Shown: positions 18,333 to 26,581, counted from the first letter of the stretch. The stretch is 64,000 bases of DNA from Planctomycetota bacterium (GCA_033763975.1 JANRJM010000001.1:124001-188000), one strand, 5' to 3'. Numbers and translations: made by a program. Notes: generated from the letters alone by a model not told the origin.

Positions 18333-18962
18333 TCACGCCGGCTCCACCAGCACGAGCCACTCCGCGTTGCCCTTGCCCTTGCTCCCGCCGAGCAGGGGCG
18401 ACCGCGTCTGACCGAGCACGCGCACCCCCAAGGCCGGCAGCGACGCGATGGCCGACATCGCGACGTCCTCGGCCAACGCGTCTTCCAGCACGCCCCCCGG
18501 CGGCAGCGGACGCTTCTGGTCCTTCATCTCGTAGTGCGGCTTCACGAGCGAGATGATCCTGCCTCCGCCCGCGCCCGAAGCGCCGGCGCCTTCGCCGGGC
18601 GTTTCGCCGTGCCCCTGCGCCCCGCGCTTCAGCCACTTCACCGCCGCCGGGATCGCCAGCCTCTGCGGCGTCCACCCCAGGTCCATCACCACCAGGTCTA
18701 CGGCCTCAGTCGGGGTCGCGTGGAGCGCGTTGGTCCGTTCGAGCACCGCCACGCGCGGGTCGTTCCGCAGACGCCACGCGAGTTCGCCGTACGCCGTGTC
18801 GACCGCGATGACTTTCGCCGCCCCGGCCTGAAGCAGGCAGTCGGTAAAACCACCGGTGCTCGCGCCGAGATCGGCGCACACGTACCCGCGGGGGTCGATG
18901 CGAAAGATGTCCAGGGCGTGGCGGAGTTTCTGCCCGCCGCGGCTGACGAACTCGGTGCTCAC
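18333..18962 (-). CDS. TlyA/FtsJ-like methyltransferase without S4 domain
   Basis: A 209-residue SAM-dependent methyltransferase. It opens with VSTEFVSRGGQKLRHAL, matching TlyA just after its S4 RNA-binding domain, then the SAM motif DLGASTGGFTDCLLQAGA and DTAYGELAWRLR. The later SLVKPHYEM block also fits TlyA. TlyA methylates 2'-hydroxyls in rRNA, with the S4 domain (about 60 residues) used for RNA binding; here it is absent. GTG 18962 overlaps the lpxI stop by GTGA, so the two are co-translated. No S4-like sequence exists in this frame upstream, since that region encodes LpxI in another frame. Confidence 0.8.
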   Translation of the reverse strand: MSTEFVSRGGQKLRHALDIFRIDPRGYVCADLGASTGGFTDCLLQAGAAKVIAVDTAYGELAWRLRNDPRVAVLERTNALHATPTEAVDLVVMDLGWTPQRLAIPAAVKWLKRGAQGHGETPGEGAGASGAGGGRIISLVKPHYEMKDQKRPLPPGGVLEDALAEDVAMSAIASLPALGVRVLGQTRSPLLGGSKGKGNAEWLVLVEPA

Positions 18963-19918
18963 ACCGAGGCCATCACGCCCGCGGCGATGCCCGAGGGCGG
19001 GACGATCGGCGTGTGCACGTGGGCCAGTTCGGGCGCCACGCCGACGATCGCGATCCCCAGGCGGTCGGCGAGGGCGATCATGTCGGCCTTGTCGAGCATG
19101 ATCACGTCGCCCGCGGCGATCGCCAGACACCCGCCGCCGTTCGCGTGCAGATTCTTGATGGTGTTGATGCCGACGGTGGGCACGTCCGACCGGCGGTCGT
19201 GCCCGAACCGAGCCCCCTTGCACAAGGTCCAACCCTTAGCGCGGCAGAGCTTTCCGGCGCGTTCGACCATCCGGTCCGTGCCCTCGACCGCTTCGACCGC
19301 GATCACGTCACGCTCCCGCACGGCGATGGCCTGCCCCACGTCGAGCCGTAGCAACTGCGACAGCAGGGGCCACGCGAACTCCACGTCCAGCCGCTGGTCG
19401 GGCGTGGGCTGGCGCGAGGTCATCACGCCCAGGGCGGCCATCTCGTCGGGGATCGGCGCGGTGGAGTCCAGCAGCGTCACCCCGGATTTTCCCAGTTCCT
19501 CGGCGACGATCTGCAGCACCGCGTGCGACCGCTTGTCGCGCCGGAGGTGCCGGTACCACGCCCCCAGCGTCGTGAAGTCCGGGACGTTCCGCAGCACCCG
19601 CCACGGATCGTGCATCAGTTTGGCCTTGTCGACCTTCCCGACCATGATCGCGTGCCGCACGCCCAGCCGGGCCAGCGTCCGCGCCCAGCCGCCCAGGCGG
19701 AACAGCCCGACCTCCTGGAACGTCGAGCACAGCGGGGGCAACTCCGGCTCGTACTGGTTGGAAAGCCCGAGCCCGTGCACCGGATGCCCCGCCGCCTTCA
19801 GCGAGCGGGCGATGAGCAGCGGCAGGCCGCCGCCACCGGCGATCAGGCCGATCGCCGTCGGGGGCGACGGCGTGTCTGTGAATGACTTCAGAAGCGCGGG
19901 CGTTCCGATCACGCTCAT
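18959..19918 (-). CDS. lpxI: UDP-2,3-diacylglucosamine diphosphatase LpxI
   Basis: A 319-residue LpxI-family protein, which hydrolyses UDP-2,3-diacylglucosamine to lipid X in lipid A synthesis. Signatures are IGLIAGGGGLPLLIARSLKAAGH near the start, MVGKVDKAKL, and in the C-terminal domain GQAIAVRERDVIAVEAVEGTD and PTVGINTI. It shows the cell makes a lipid A-type outer membrane. ATG 19918 (MSVIGTP) is chosen over an upstream start that would add 41 non-conserved residues. The neighbouring methyltransferase overlaps its stop. Confidence 0.9.
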   Translation of the reverse strand: MSVIGTPALLKSFTDTPSPPTAIGLIAGGGGLPLLIARSLKAAGHPVHGLGLSNQYEPELPPLCSTFQEVGLFRLGGWARTLARLGVRHAIMVGKVDKAKLMHDPWRVLRNVPDFTTLGAWYRHLRRDKRSHAVLQIVAEELGKSGVTLLDSTAPIPDEMAALGVMTSRQPTPDQRLDVEFAWPLLSQLLRLDVGQAIAVRERDVIAVEAVEGTDRMVERAGKLCRAKGWTLCKGARFGHDRRSDVPTVGINTIKNLHANGGGCLAIAAGDVIMLDKADMIALADRLGIAIVGVAPELAHVHTPIVPPSGIAAGVMASV

Positions 19919-20132
19919 TGCAGCCGACCCGTTCGCGGCACGGAAGCCGGCGTGGACGCCGGTCCGGTCCGGACTACTGACGCGCCGGGCAAACGAGAAC
20001 CCCCCGGCGAGGGTCAACTGTAAGTCTTCGGCTCGCCGCATTCAACTGCTCGAATCAAACAGTTAGGAAAAAGTACGGAATCGAACCCCGCACCGACTCA
20101 ACACCGCTCCCCGGCAGCGCCGATACCTCGGC

Positions 20133-20372
20133 ATGCAGCGCGAATACGGCGAAGTAGGAGCCTCGTCCGCGCGCCCGGCCGCCGCGAGTTCCCGCCGCCC
20201 GGTGATCCAGGTGTGGTTCCCCTGCTCCCGCTCGTACCTGCGCGTGCTACGGGCCGCCGACGGCTCGCACTACCTGGCCCGCTGTCCCAAGTGCGGCCTG
20301 GCCAAGAAGTTCGTCGTGGGCGCGGGGGGCGTGGCGGCCCGGCAGTTCGAGGTCGATTGCGGACGCCGATAG
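20133..20372 (+). CDS. Small zinc-ribbon-like protein
   Basis: A 79-residue protein. After an unconserved Ser/Ala-rich start, the core VIQVWFPCSRSYLRV...YLARCPKCGLAKKFVVG...QFEVDC looks like a small treble Cys zinc-ribbon; I recall similar short proteins in planctomycetes. Four Cys could bind one zinc ion. The true start may be the later GTG of VIQVW, as no ribosome site is evident before ATG 20133. Role unknown. It sits alone between lpxI and the YHS-peroxiredoxin gene. Confidence 0.65.
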   Translation: MQREYGEVGASSARPAAASSRRPVIQVWFPCSRSYLRVLRAADGSHYLARCPKCGLAKKFVVGAGGVAARQFEVDCGRR

Positions 20373-20463
20373 TCGCCGGCTTCGACGACAGCGTGTCACG
20401 TACGCTCGCCGGCGGCTTCTAACCTCCCGGACGCGCCGCGCCGGTGCGCCGAAGGAACCCCTC

Positions 20464-21663
20464 ATGCCCACCTCGCCCGCTGCCCGCCTGCCGTTCCGCC
20501 GCTCGATCGCTTCCATCGCCCTTGGTGCCGCGCTGCTCGCCGGAGTTGCGGGCACCCCCGCGATCGCCCAGCCGTCGGCGCCGACGCGCACGATCGACCA
20601 GTGGGACGTTCCCAAGAAGGGCGTCCGTCTCGCCATCGACGGCTACGACCCCGTGTCGTACTTTCCGGAGGGCGGCGGCAAGCCCCTGAAGGGTTCCGCG
20701 CAGTTCGAGCACCTTCACGGCGGCGTCACCTATCGCTTCTCCTCGGCGCAGACCCGCCAGCGCTTCATCGCCGACCCCGCCCGGTACGAGCCCGCCCACG
20801 GCGGCTGGTGCTCCTGGGCAATGATCGACGGCGACAAAACCGAACCCAACCCCAAGAGTTTCATCGTCAAGGATGGCCGCCTCTTCCTGTTCTACGACGG
20901 CCTGCTCGGCGACACGCGCGCGAACTGGCTGAAGGGCGACCACGCGGCCCAGCTCGCCAAGGCCGACGTCGCCTGGAAGAAAATCTCGGGCGAGGAGCCC
21001 CGCATGCCCCGGACGCTCGCCCAGCGTCTCGACGAGCGCCGCGCGGAGTTCGACCGCAAGGCCCCGGTCGAGATGAAGGAGCGCTTCGAGAAGGGCGTCC
21101 GCGACGTCGCGGGCTCGGGCGTGCTGGAGCGCGCGCTCAAAGTCGGATCCACGGCCCCGGACTTCACGCTCAAGAACGCCGCCGGCGCGGACGTGCACCT
21201 GCGCGACCTCCTGGCGAAGGGGCCCGTCGTCCTCACGTGGTACCGCGGCGGATGGTGCCCTTACTGCAGCATCCAGCTCCGCGCGATGCAGGAGGTTCTC
21301 CCCGAACTGACCGCCGCGGGCGCGCACGTCGTCGCCCTCTCGCCCGAGAAGCCCGACGCCACGGCCAAGACCGCCGAGTCGAACCTGCTCGGCTTCACGG
21401 TGCTGTCCGACGCGGGCAACCAGGTCGGCAAGCGCTACGGCGTGGTGTACGAACTCCCCCCGGACCTCGTCCAGGCCCTCAAGGGCGTGCTCGACCTCCC
21501 GACGATCAACGGCACGACCGAGTGGGAACTGCCCATCGCCGCGACGTACGTCATCGACCGCGACGGACGCATCACCTACGCCTTCCTCGACGCCGACTAC
21601 CGCAAGCGGGCCGAGCCCTCGGAGATCATCGACGCGGCCCGTCAGCTCTCGAAGTCCAAGTGA
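20464..21663 (+). CDS. Exported YHS-peroxiredoxin fusion protein
   Basis: A 399-residue exported protein. A signal peptide ends near AIAQP (about 35). A YHS-type domain follows at about 50-150: DGYDPVSYFPEGGGKPLKG, YRFSSAQTRQRFIADPARY, GGWCSW. After a charged helical linker (about 175-225), an AhpC/TSA-type thioredoxin-fold domain runs to the end: VGSTAPDFTLKNAAG, then WCPYC with C265 and C268, and YVIDRDGRITYAF. The CxxC pair suggests a disulfide or peroxide reductase. The YHS part resembles the two YHS domains of the lipoprotein at 6175. The combination points to periplasmic metal or peroxide defence. A GC-rich stem-loop follows the stop. Confidence 0.85.
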   Translation: MPTSPAARLPFRRSIASIALGAALLAGVAGTPAIAQPSAPTRTIDQWDVPKKGVRLAIDGYDPVSYFPEGGGKPLKGSAQFEHLHGGVTYRFSSAQTRQRFIADPARYEPAHGGWCSWAMIDGDKTEPNPKSFIVKDGRLFLFYDGLLGDTRANWLKGDHAAQLAKADVAWKKISGEEPRMPRTLAQRLDERRAEFDRKAPVEMKERFEKGVRDVAGSGVLERALKVGSTAPDFTLKNAAGADVHLRDLLAKGPVVLTWYRGGWCPYCSIQLRAMQEVLPELTAAGAHVVALSPEKPDATAKTAESNLLGFTVLSDAGNQVGKRYGVVYELPPDLVQALKGVLDLPTINGTTEWELPIAATYVIDRDGRITYAFLDADYRKRAEPSEIIDAARQLSKSK

Positions 21664-21676
21664 AAAGGTGTACGCC

Positions 21677-21697
21677 CCGCCCGCGCCGTGCGGGCGG
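21677..21697 (+). terminator. Stem-loop after the YHS-peroxiredoxin gene
   Basis: CCGCCCGC and GCGGGCGG form a perfect 8-bp stem with loop GCCGT, beginning 14 nt after the stop codon. No T-tract follows, so it may stabilise the 3' end or act with Rho rather than be a classic intrinsic terminator. Confidence 0.4.
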
Positions 21698-21734
21698 ACG
21701 CTGACTCTCGCCGCGTGCGGGCGTGTGCGCCGCC

Positions 21735-21761
21735 CCACGCGTGGCGTGCGGGACGTCCCGC
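21735..21761. promoter_or_regulatory. Two adjacent palindromes before the DoxX-like gene
   Basis: CCACGCGTGG (21735-21744) and GCGGGACGTCCCGC (21748-21761) are both perfect palindromes separated by 3 bp. They lie 28 bp before the start codon of the DoxX-like gene, a position suited to a repressor. High GC raises the chance of accidental palindromes. Confidence 0.35.
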
Positions 21762-21788
21762 GCGCGCGGCGCACGAGGAGTGTGTCGG

Positions 21789-22253
21789 ATGGCCGAGGGT
21801 GTTCCCGCCGGGCGTGCGCAGTTTGAATGCGCGTGCCGCACGTCGCGTATCGCGTCTTGGGTGCTGCAGGTGCTGGCGGCCGGCATCCTGGCCCAGACGC
21901 TCTTCTTCAAGTTCACGGGCGCGGAGGAATCGCGCTACATCTTCAGCACGCTGGGTGTTGAGCCCTGGGGTCGGTATGCGTCGGGCGTGGTCGAGCTCGT
22001 CGCGGCGGTGCTGCTGCTCGTGCCGCGTGCCGCGCCCATCGGGGCCATGCTGGCGGCGGGCGTGATGGTGGGCGCCATCGGCAGCCACCTGGGCCCGCTG
22101 GGGATCGAGGTCAGGGACGACGGCGGGCTGCTGTTCACGCTCGCCATCCTCGTGATGGCCTCGAGCCTGGGCATCCTGTGGCTGCGGCGGGGCGCCGTGC
22201 GCGCCCTGGTGAAGTGCGTTCTCGCACGCGTGCGGGGCACGCCGGAAAAATGA
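21789..22253 (+). CDS. DoxX-like membrane protein
   Basis: A 154-residue protein with four hydrophobic segments (about 20-38, 60-78, 84-100, 115-133) in the DoxX pattern, including ILAQTLFFKFTGAEE and GVVELVAAVLLLVP. DoxX proteins are small inner-membrane components of redox or quinone-linked systems; the exact role here is unknown. ATG 21789 has AGGAG 8 nt upstream. The stop codon overlaps the 3' end of the opposite-strand tRNA-Val gene. Confidence 0.75.
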   Translation: MAEGVPAGRAQFECACRTSRIASWVLQVLAAGILAQTLFFKFTGAEESRYIFSTLGVEPWGRYASGVVELVAAVLLLVPRAAPIGAMLAAGVMVGAIGSHLGPLGIEVRDDGGLLFTLAILVMASSLGILWLRRGAVRALVKCVLARVRGTPEK

Positions 22254-22324
22254 GCGATCCCGGACTCGAACCGGGGACCTCTTCCATGTCAAGGAAGCGC
22301 GCTAGCCAACTGCGCTAATCGCCC
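22251..22324 (-). tRNA. tRNA-Val (anticodon GAC)
   Basis: The minus strand folds as a complete 74-nt cloverleaf. The acceptor GGGCGAT pairs with ATCGCTC with one G-U, the anticodon stem CTTCC/GGAAG encloses TTGACAT with anticodon GAC, and the T arm is CCCGG-TTCGAGT-CCGGG. The discriminator is A, and CCA is not encoded. GAC reads valine codons GUC and GUU. Its last three bases share the stop codon of the DoxX-like gene. Confidence 0.95.
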
Positions 22325-22416
22325 AAGCGAAGGCCATTGTACCGGGCGGCCCGCGAAACTCCACCCCGCCCGGTGAGTCGCGACGAGCACCGCCCCGGCC
22401 CCGCCAACGCGGGCCG

Positions 22417-22449
22417 AAAGAAAAAGGGCGCCCCGCGGGGGGGCGCCCT
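22417..22449 (-). terminator. Rho-independent terminator after the dockerin-type gene
   Basis: On the minus strand AGGGCGCCCC and GGGGCGCCCT (plus-strand 22440-22449 and 22425-22434) form a 10-bp stem with a 5-nt loop, followed by TTTTTCTTT. It lies 46 nt beyond the stop of the gene at 22495-23895 and has all parts of an intrinsic terminator. Confidence 0.85.
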
Positions 22450-22494
22450 CGTTCATGAGCGTGGTTCTCGGATCCTGCCGCCCGGGCGGCGGGT

Positions 22495-23895
22495 TCAGCA
22501 GGGTGAGCCCGCGACGAGCTGCGCGAGGTAGGCGATGTCGTCCTGATCGACGTTGCCGTCGTTGTTCAGGTCGGCGTCGGCCGAGGAGCACGCGGAGTTG
22601 CCGCCGACGACCTGCTCGAGGCAGGCGATGTCGTCCTGATCGACGTTGCCGTCGCCGTTGAAGTCCGGGTCGGGGCACTCGCACGACGACGGGACCTGCA
22701 CCGGGATGGTCATGGTGCCGCCGCTGCGGTACAACTGCAGGGTCACGGTGCCGGCCACGGGCGGACGGGGCGAATCAAAGCGGAAGGTGTAGGTCGTGCC
22801 CCAGCGCAGCGCGTTCGCGTTGGGATTGGCGGCGAAGGTGTCGGTGGTCCACTGGTGCCCGGTGGCGGTCTTGAGGGCCGCCCAGTCGGTGCCCTGCCAG
22901 GGCTCGCCGGAGTGGTAGAAGATGTCGCGGAAGCCGACGTTCTCGACCTCGATGCACCCGGGGTTGCCGGTCGTCGGGAAGTTCACGACGAACCCGCGGA
23001 CCGAGTCGTGCGAGTTGAGGTTGTGCAGGGCGTACTCGTAGTGGTACATGTTGTTGGCGATGGGGGTGACCTTGGACCCGAGCTGCACCACGGTGCGCAG
23101 GCCCGGCTCGGTCGGCACGGCCTCCTCGCGGACGGTCACGCCCGGCTCGCACTCCTGCCAGGCGTAGATCGGCGAGAGCTGGCGGCGCGTGGCGTACTGC
23201 GGGTTCGACGAGTTCAGCGAGAACGTCCAGTTGCTCGTCCCGCTCGAGCGGAAGGCCCGCCGGTACGACGCGTTGTTCCCGCCGTTGCCGGCGGCGGCGT
23301 CGTCGGGCGTGATGTAGTGCCCGCTCACGAAGTACAACGCGTTGCTGTTGCCCTGCGCGGGGTCGAGGTCCGCCGCCAGCACCTGCAGGCGACGGGCGAT
23401 GCTGCCCGAGTACGACCGGCTGGTGAAGGGGTAGGGGTACGCGCCGGTGGCGGCGTTCACTTCATCGCGCGGGCCCAGCCCGCTCTGGATGCCGTTCAGG
23501 CCCGCCCCGTACGGGTCGGAGCAGCGCACGCCCAGGCGCGTGCCGTTCGGGTGCGCCTGGCAGTCGCTGAAGCAGGCGTTCTCCTGCAACGCCGTGAACC
23601 CGTGCTTCAGGTGGCTGGCGCCGATCTGCTCGAACTGGCCCGCGCCGTTCACGATCCGGAAGCGGTGCATCGACTGCCCGATCACCGGGTGCTGGTTGTT
23701 CCCCGCGATCCAGAGCAGCGGCTGGTTGCCGATGTTGCACGAGGTGGTGCCCACCGAGTAGGCGTGGATGCCGCCCGACGCCGTGTAGTTCGAGATCCCG
23801 TTCAGTTCGCCGACAATCACGTCCGGCTGCGCCACCGCCGCGGCGCCGCACGCGGACAGAGCCACCACCGCCGACAACATGCTCGTTCGTTTCAC
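22495..23895 (-). CDS. Secreted protein with C-terminal dockerin-like calcium loops
   Basis: A 466-residue secreted protein. The signal peptide (MLSAVVALSACGAAAVAQP) is followed by about 370 residues of unrecognised, Asn- and Ser-rich sequence with several Cys, expected outside the cytoplasm. A beta-strand module (about 360-405) leads to two calcium loops, DFNGDGNVDQDD and DLNNDGNVDQDD, each followed by a short helix, as in the GC-type dockerin tails of Phycisphaerales. These tails probably serve in surface attachment or sorting rather than in cellulosomes. GTG start with AAGGA 6 nt upstream. An intrinsic terminator follows the gene. Ligand and activity unknown. Confidence 0.8.
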   Translation of the reverse strand: MKRTSMLSAVVALSACGAAAVAQPDVIVGELNGISNYTASGGIHAYSVGTTSCNIGNQPLLWIAGNNQHPVIGQSMHRFRIVNGAGQFEQIGASHLKHGFTALQENACFSDCQAHPNGTRLGVRCSDPYGAGLNGIQSGLGPRDEVNAATGAYPYPFTSRSYSGSIARRLQVLAADLDPAQGNSNALYFVSGHYITPDDAAAGNGGNNASYRRAFRSSGTSNWTFSLNSSNPQYATRRQLSPIYAWQECEPGVTVREEAVPTEPGLRTVVQLGSKVTPIANNMYHYEYALHNLNSHDSVRGFVVNFPTTGNPGCIEVENVGFRDIFYHSGEPWQGTDWAALKTATGHQWTTDTFAANPNANALRWGTTYTFRFDSPRPPVAGTVTLQLYRSGGTMTIPVQVPSSCECPDPDFNGDGNVDQDDIACLEQVVGGNSACSSADADLNNDGNVDQDDIAYLAQLVAGSPC

Positions 23896-24021
23896 GCGAG
23901 GTCCTTTCTTCTATGAGGGGGAACGATCAGAACGAATCCTGAATAACTCCAAATTACCGTTGGTCGGGCGTCCTGCAAACATCCTTCTCGAATTTCCTCC
24001 CGCCCCTGCAAAGCCCGGGGG

Positions 24022-26157
24022 TCAGGATCCCGGGCCCTCGGCCCCCGCTCCCGGGGGCAGTACCGGCCGGGCCTGTCTCGCCAGATCCTCCGCCCGCCGG
24101 GCGGCCTGGGCCGCCTCCACCGGACGACCCAGCTCCGAGAACAGCCCGCTCAGCATCGACCACATGACGGGGTTCTGTTCATCATGCTCCGTCGCCGCCA
24201 CCAGTTCCGCCAACGCGTCGTCCTTCCGCCCGGTCACGTAGTACCCGCGCGCGAGCATCGCCCGGACCATCGCCACCTTCGGGCTGCGGGTCCGCTGCGC
24301 CTCCAGCACGCGGATCGCCTCTTGCGTCCGCCCCAGGGCGATGAGGATCTCGGCGCCGGCGGTCGCCTGCTGGGGTGTCGGGCGCCGACGCGTCGCCTCG
24401 TACATCGGGCCCAGCACGTCGCCGGCCTCCTGCAGACGCCCCGCCGATCCGAGCAGCTGCGCCGTCGCCAGCCGCACCTGGTGCAGCGACGGGTGCTTCG
24501 CGAGCATGTCCTGGTACAGCTCGAGCGCCTGCTCGGGCCCGTCGCCCTGCAGGGCGCGCATCCGCGCAAGCCCGAAGACCAGGTCATCGCCCGGCGGGGC
24601 CAGCGAGAACGCCCGGCGAAGGTGCGCTTCCGCACGCGGAAGATCGCCCGCGACGCTCGACAGCCACGACATCCGGATGGCCATGTCGGGCGTGGGCCCC
24701 CAGCCGAAGCCGCCCTCGGACGGCGCCAGCGAGCGCCCGTAGAGCGCCAGGGCGCGCTCCGCGTTCGCCTTGTCCTCCGGCGCGGGCGCGTACCCGGGCG
24801 AGTACACGAGTTCGAACGGCGTGACGATCGCGCGGTCCAGCGTGTCGGCACGCCAGCGGAAGAACCGGACCGCGCCCGACCACGCGCCCACCCCGGTCAG
24901 CACCAGCACGCCCGCGCCGAAGACCATGCCCGCGGGGCGCAGGCGTCCCTTCAGTTTCAACTGCAGGTTCTGGAACGTCACGTTGGGGTCGCGCAGCAGG
25001 CGCGTGAGCTTCCACACCCCGAACGCGCCGATGATCGCGATGCCCGCCGCCATCAGCAGCGGCACCATGTTGAGGAACTGGCGGAACGCGACGAACAGCG
25101 CGATCCCCAGCACGAACACCCAGGCCTCTTCCACCCACGACAGGTCCGACCTGGGGCGCGACGCCTTCGCCCGCACCTCGGGGCTCGTCCGCGCCGGCGC
25201 CAGCAGGCTCGGTGTGCGGAACCCGAAGCCAAGCGCGTCGTTCGGGCAGACGCTCACGCAGTCAAGGCACTTCATGCACCCGGGGTCGACGACCATGCCG
25301 TAGTCCTTGACCTCCTGGTGCACGCGGACGTTGCTCGAGCACGCGGTGGTGCAGTGCCCGCACTGGTTGCACGCGTCGGACACGACGATCTTGCCGACGG
25401 AGATCTTGTCGAGCGGCGCGAAGAACCCGCCGTACGGGCACGCGTACGTGCAGAACCCCTTGTTGCCCAGGAAGTACACCGTCGCAAACCCGCACACCGC
25501 GAGGAAAGGAATCGCGATGTACCACGGCGGGAACGTCCGCCAGAAATCCTCGACCATGAACTCCGGGCGCAGCCCCGGGAACGGCGCTGCATCCTGCGCC
25601 CACGTCGGGCGGGCCGTGCCGGTCGCGTCGAGGATCGGCACCACCGCCTCGCGCAGCACCGTGGGCCACACGAACATGTACAGCGCCAGCAGCGTCGCCC
25701 AGTACAGGGGCAGCCGCGTGCGCCATGGCCTGGGCCGCACGCCCAGCTTCTGCATCCAACTACCGCACAGGTCCTGCAGCGCGACGACGTGGCACGCCCA
25801 GCCGCAGAAGAAGCGCCCGAACAGCACCGTCGAGAGGATCGCGAGCGCGAACATCACGAAGCCCGCGTTGATCGCGCCCGTCTCGAGCGTGTACATCGAT
25901 TCCGACGGCTCGACCGGCGAGAGCGTCATGCCCGTCACCAGCCACTGGATGATGTGCGCCGCGATGATGACGTGCACCGCGATGAGCACGATCGCCCGCC
26001 AGCGGCCCATCCGCGACTTGCGCACCAGGTTCGGGCTCGACTTCCCGCCCGCACGCCCGCCCGCACGCCCGCCCGGCGCGAGCACGGGCAGCGAGATCGT
26101 GCCCCCGCCGCACGTTCGTCCCTCCGCCGCCGCGTTCCCCGACCCCGTTTGCGCCAT
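24022..26157 (-). CDS. Membrane polyferredoxin (NapH/CcoG-like) fused to TPR repeats
   Basis: A 711-residue inner-membrane protein. Five or six hydrophobic segments (first about 52-75, last about 408-425) carry FGRFFCGWACH (C118, C122) and KGFCTYACPYGG (C236, C240), then two [4Fe-4S] motifs: C263, C266, C269, C273 and C294, C297, C300, C304. This is the NapH/NosR/CcoG-type electron-transfer layout. From about 455 the chain becomes helical TPR-like repeats (ALALYGRSLAPSEG, QALELYQDMLAKHPS, EAIRVLEAQ, DDALAELVAATEHD). The fusion suggests an electron carrier with a docking arm. ATG 26157 is chosen; an extension to 26436 would be unconserved Arg-rich sequence. Partner unknown. Confidence 0.82.
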   Translation of the reverse strand: MAQTGSGNAAAEGRTCGGGTISLPVLAPGGRAGGRAGGKSSPNLVRKSRMGRWRAIVLIAVHVIIAAHIIQWLVTGMTLSPVEPSESMYTLETGAINAGFVMFALAILSTVLFGRFFCGWACHVVALQDLCGSWMQKLGVRPRPWRTRLPLYWATLLALYMFVWPTVLREAVVPILDATGTARPTWAQDAAPFPGLRPEFMVEDFWRTFPPWYIAIPFLAVCGFATVYFLGNKGFCTYACPYGGFFAPLDKISVGKIVVSDACNQCGHCTTACSSNVRVHQEVKDYGMVVDPGCMKCLDCVSVCPNDALGFGFRTPSLLAPARTSPEVRAKASRPRSDLSWVEEAWVFVLGIALFVAFRQFLNMVPLLMAAGIAIIGAFGVWKLTRLLRDPNVTFQNLQLKLKGRLRPAGMVFGAGVLVLTGVGAWSGAVRFFRWRADTLDRAIVTPFELVYSPGYAPAPEDKANAERALALYGRSLAPSEGGFGWGPTPDMAIRMSWLSSVAGDLPRAEAHLRRAFSLAPPGDDLVFGLARMRALQGDGPEQALELYQDMLAKHPSLHQVRLATAQLLGSAGRLQEAGDVLGPMYEATRRRPTPQQATAGAEILIALGRTQEAIRVLEAQRTRSPKVAMVRAMLARGYYVTGRKDDALAELVAATEHDEQNPVMWSMLSGLFSELGRPVEAAQAARRAEDLARQARPVLPPGAGAEGPGS

Positions 26158-26248
26158 GCGGATGGACGGTAGCGCGCGGGCGGCACGGAAGTACCGTGCC
26201 ACTGACTTCCGGCTTCGGACGTCAGTGCGTGTGGGCGGCGTTCGTACA

Positions 26249-26272
26249 CCGACATCGGCGGCCCGATGTCGG
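26249..26272. repeat. Perfect 10-bp inverted repeat
   Basis: CCGACATCGG and CCGATGTCGG flank a 4-nt loop (CGGC). The site is 92 bp upstream of the polyferredoxin start codon. Without a T-tract on either strand it is more likely a protein-binding site or RNA hairpin than a terminator. Confidence 0.5.
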
Positions 26273-26581
26273 CGGCACGGGTTCGCCACGCTCGATGCCA
26301 CCAGTCGCGTACGCCGTCGGCTGCGTCCACAGCGGCGTGCCGCGGCCGTCCCGCGCGAAGTTGCTGTGAAGTCGCGCGAGACTGCGGCGTTCGCGACGCA
26401 CGGGCCGATGCGAGTGAGGCACAACGGAGTCACCATATGACGCGTTCATACTGCGAGTGACCGCCGGCTTCTAGGCTCTCAATATAGAACCGGCCCCTAC
26501 TGGGTGTATGACAGACCAGACAACATATTAATGACAAATGCATGGCCCACAAGCGTGCAGGGTTTGCGACTGGCGTCGGTC

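Noticed and set aside
20074-20094. Sequence resembling a tRNA T-arm on the minus strand (GGGGTTCGATTCC)
   Set aside because: No acceptor, D or anticodon arm can be found around it, and two of five T-stem pairs are G-T. Probably chance or a decayed fragment.
26158-26436. Extended N-terminus for the polyferredoxin
   Set aside because: The 93 extra residues are Arg-rich with no membrane or motif content; the internal ATG 26157 lies just ahead of the first membrane segment.
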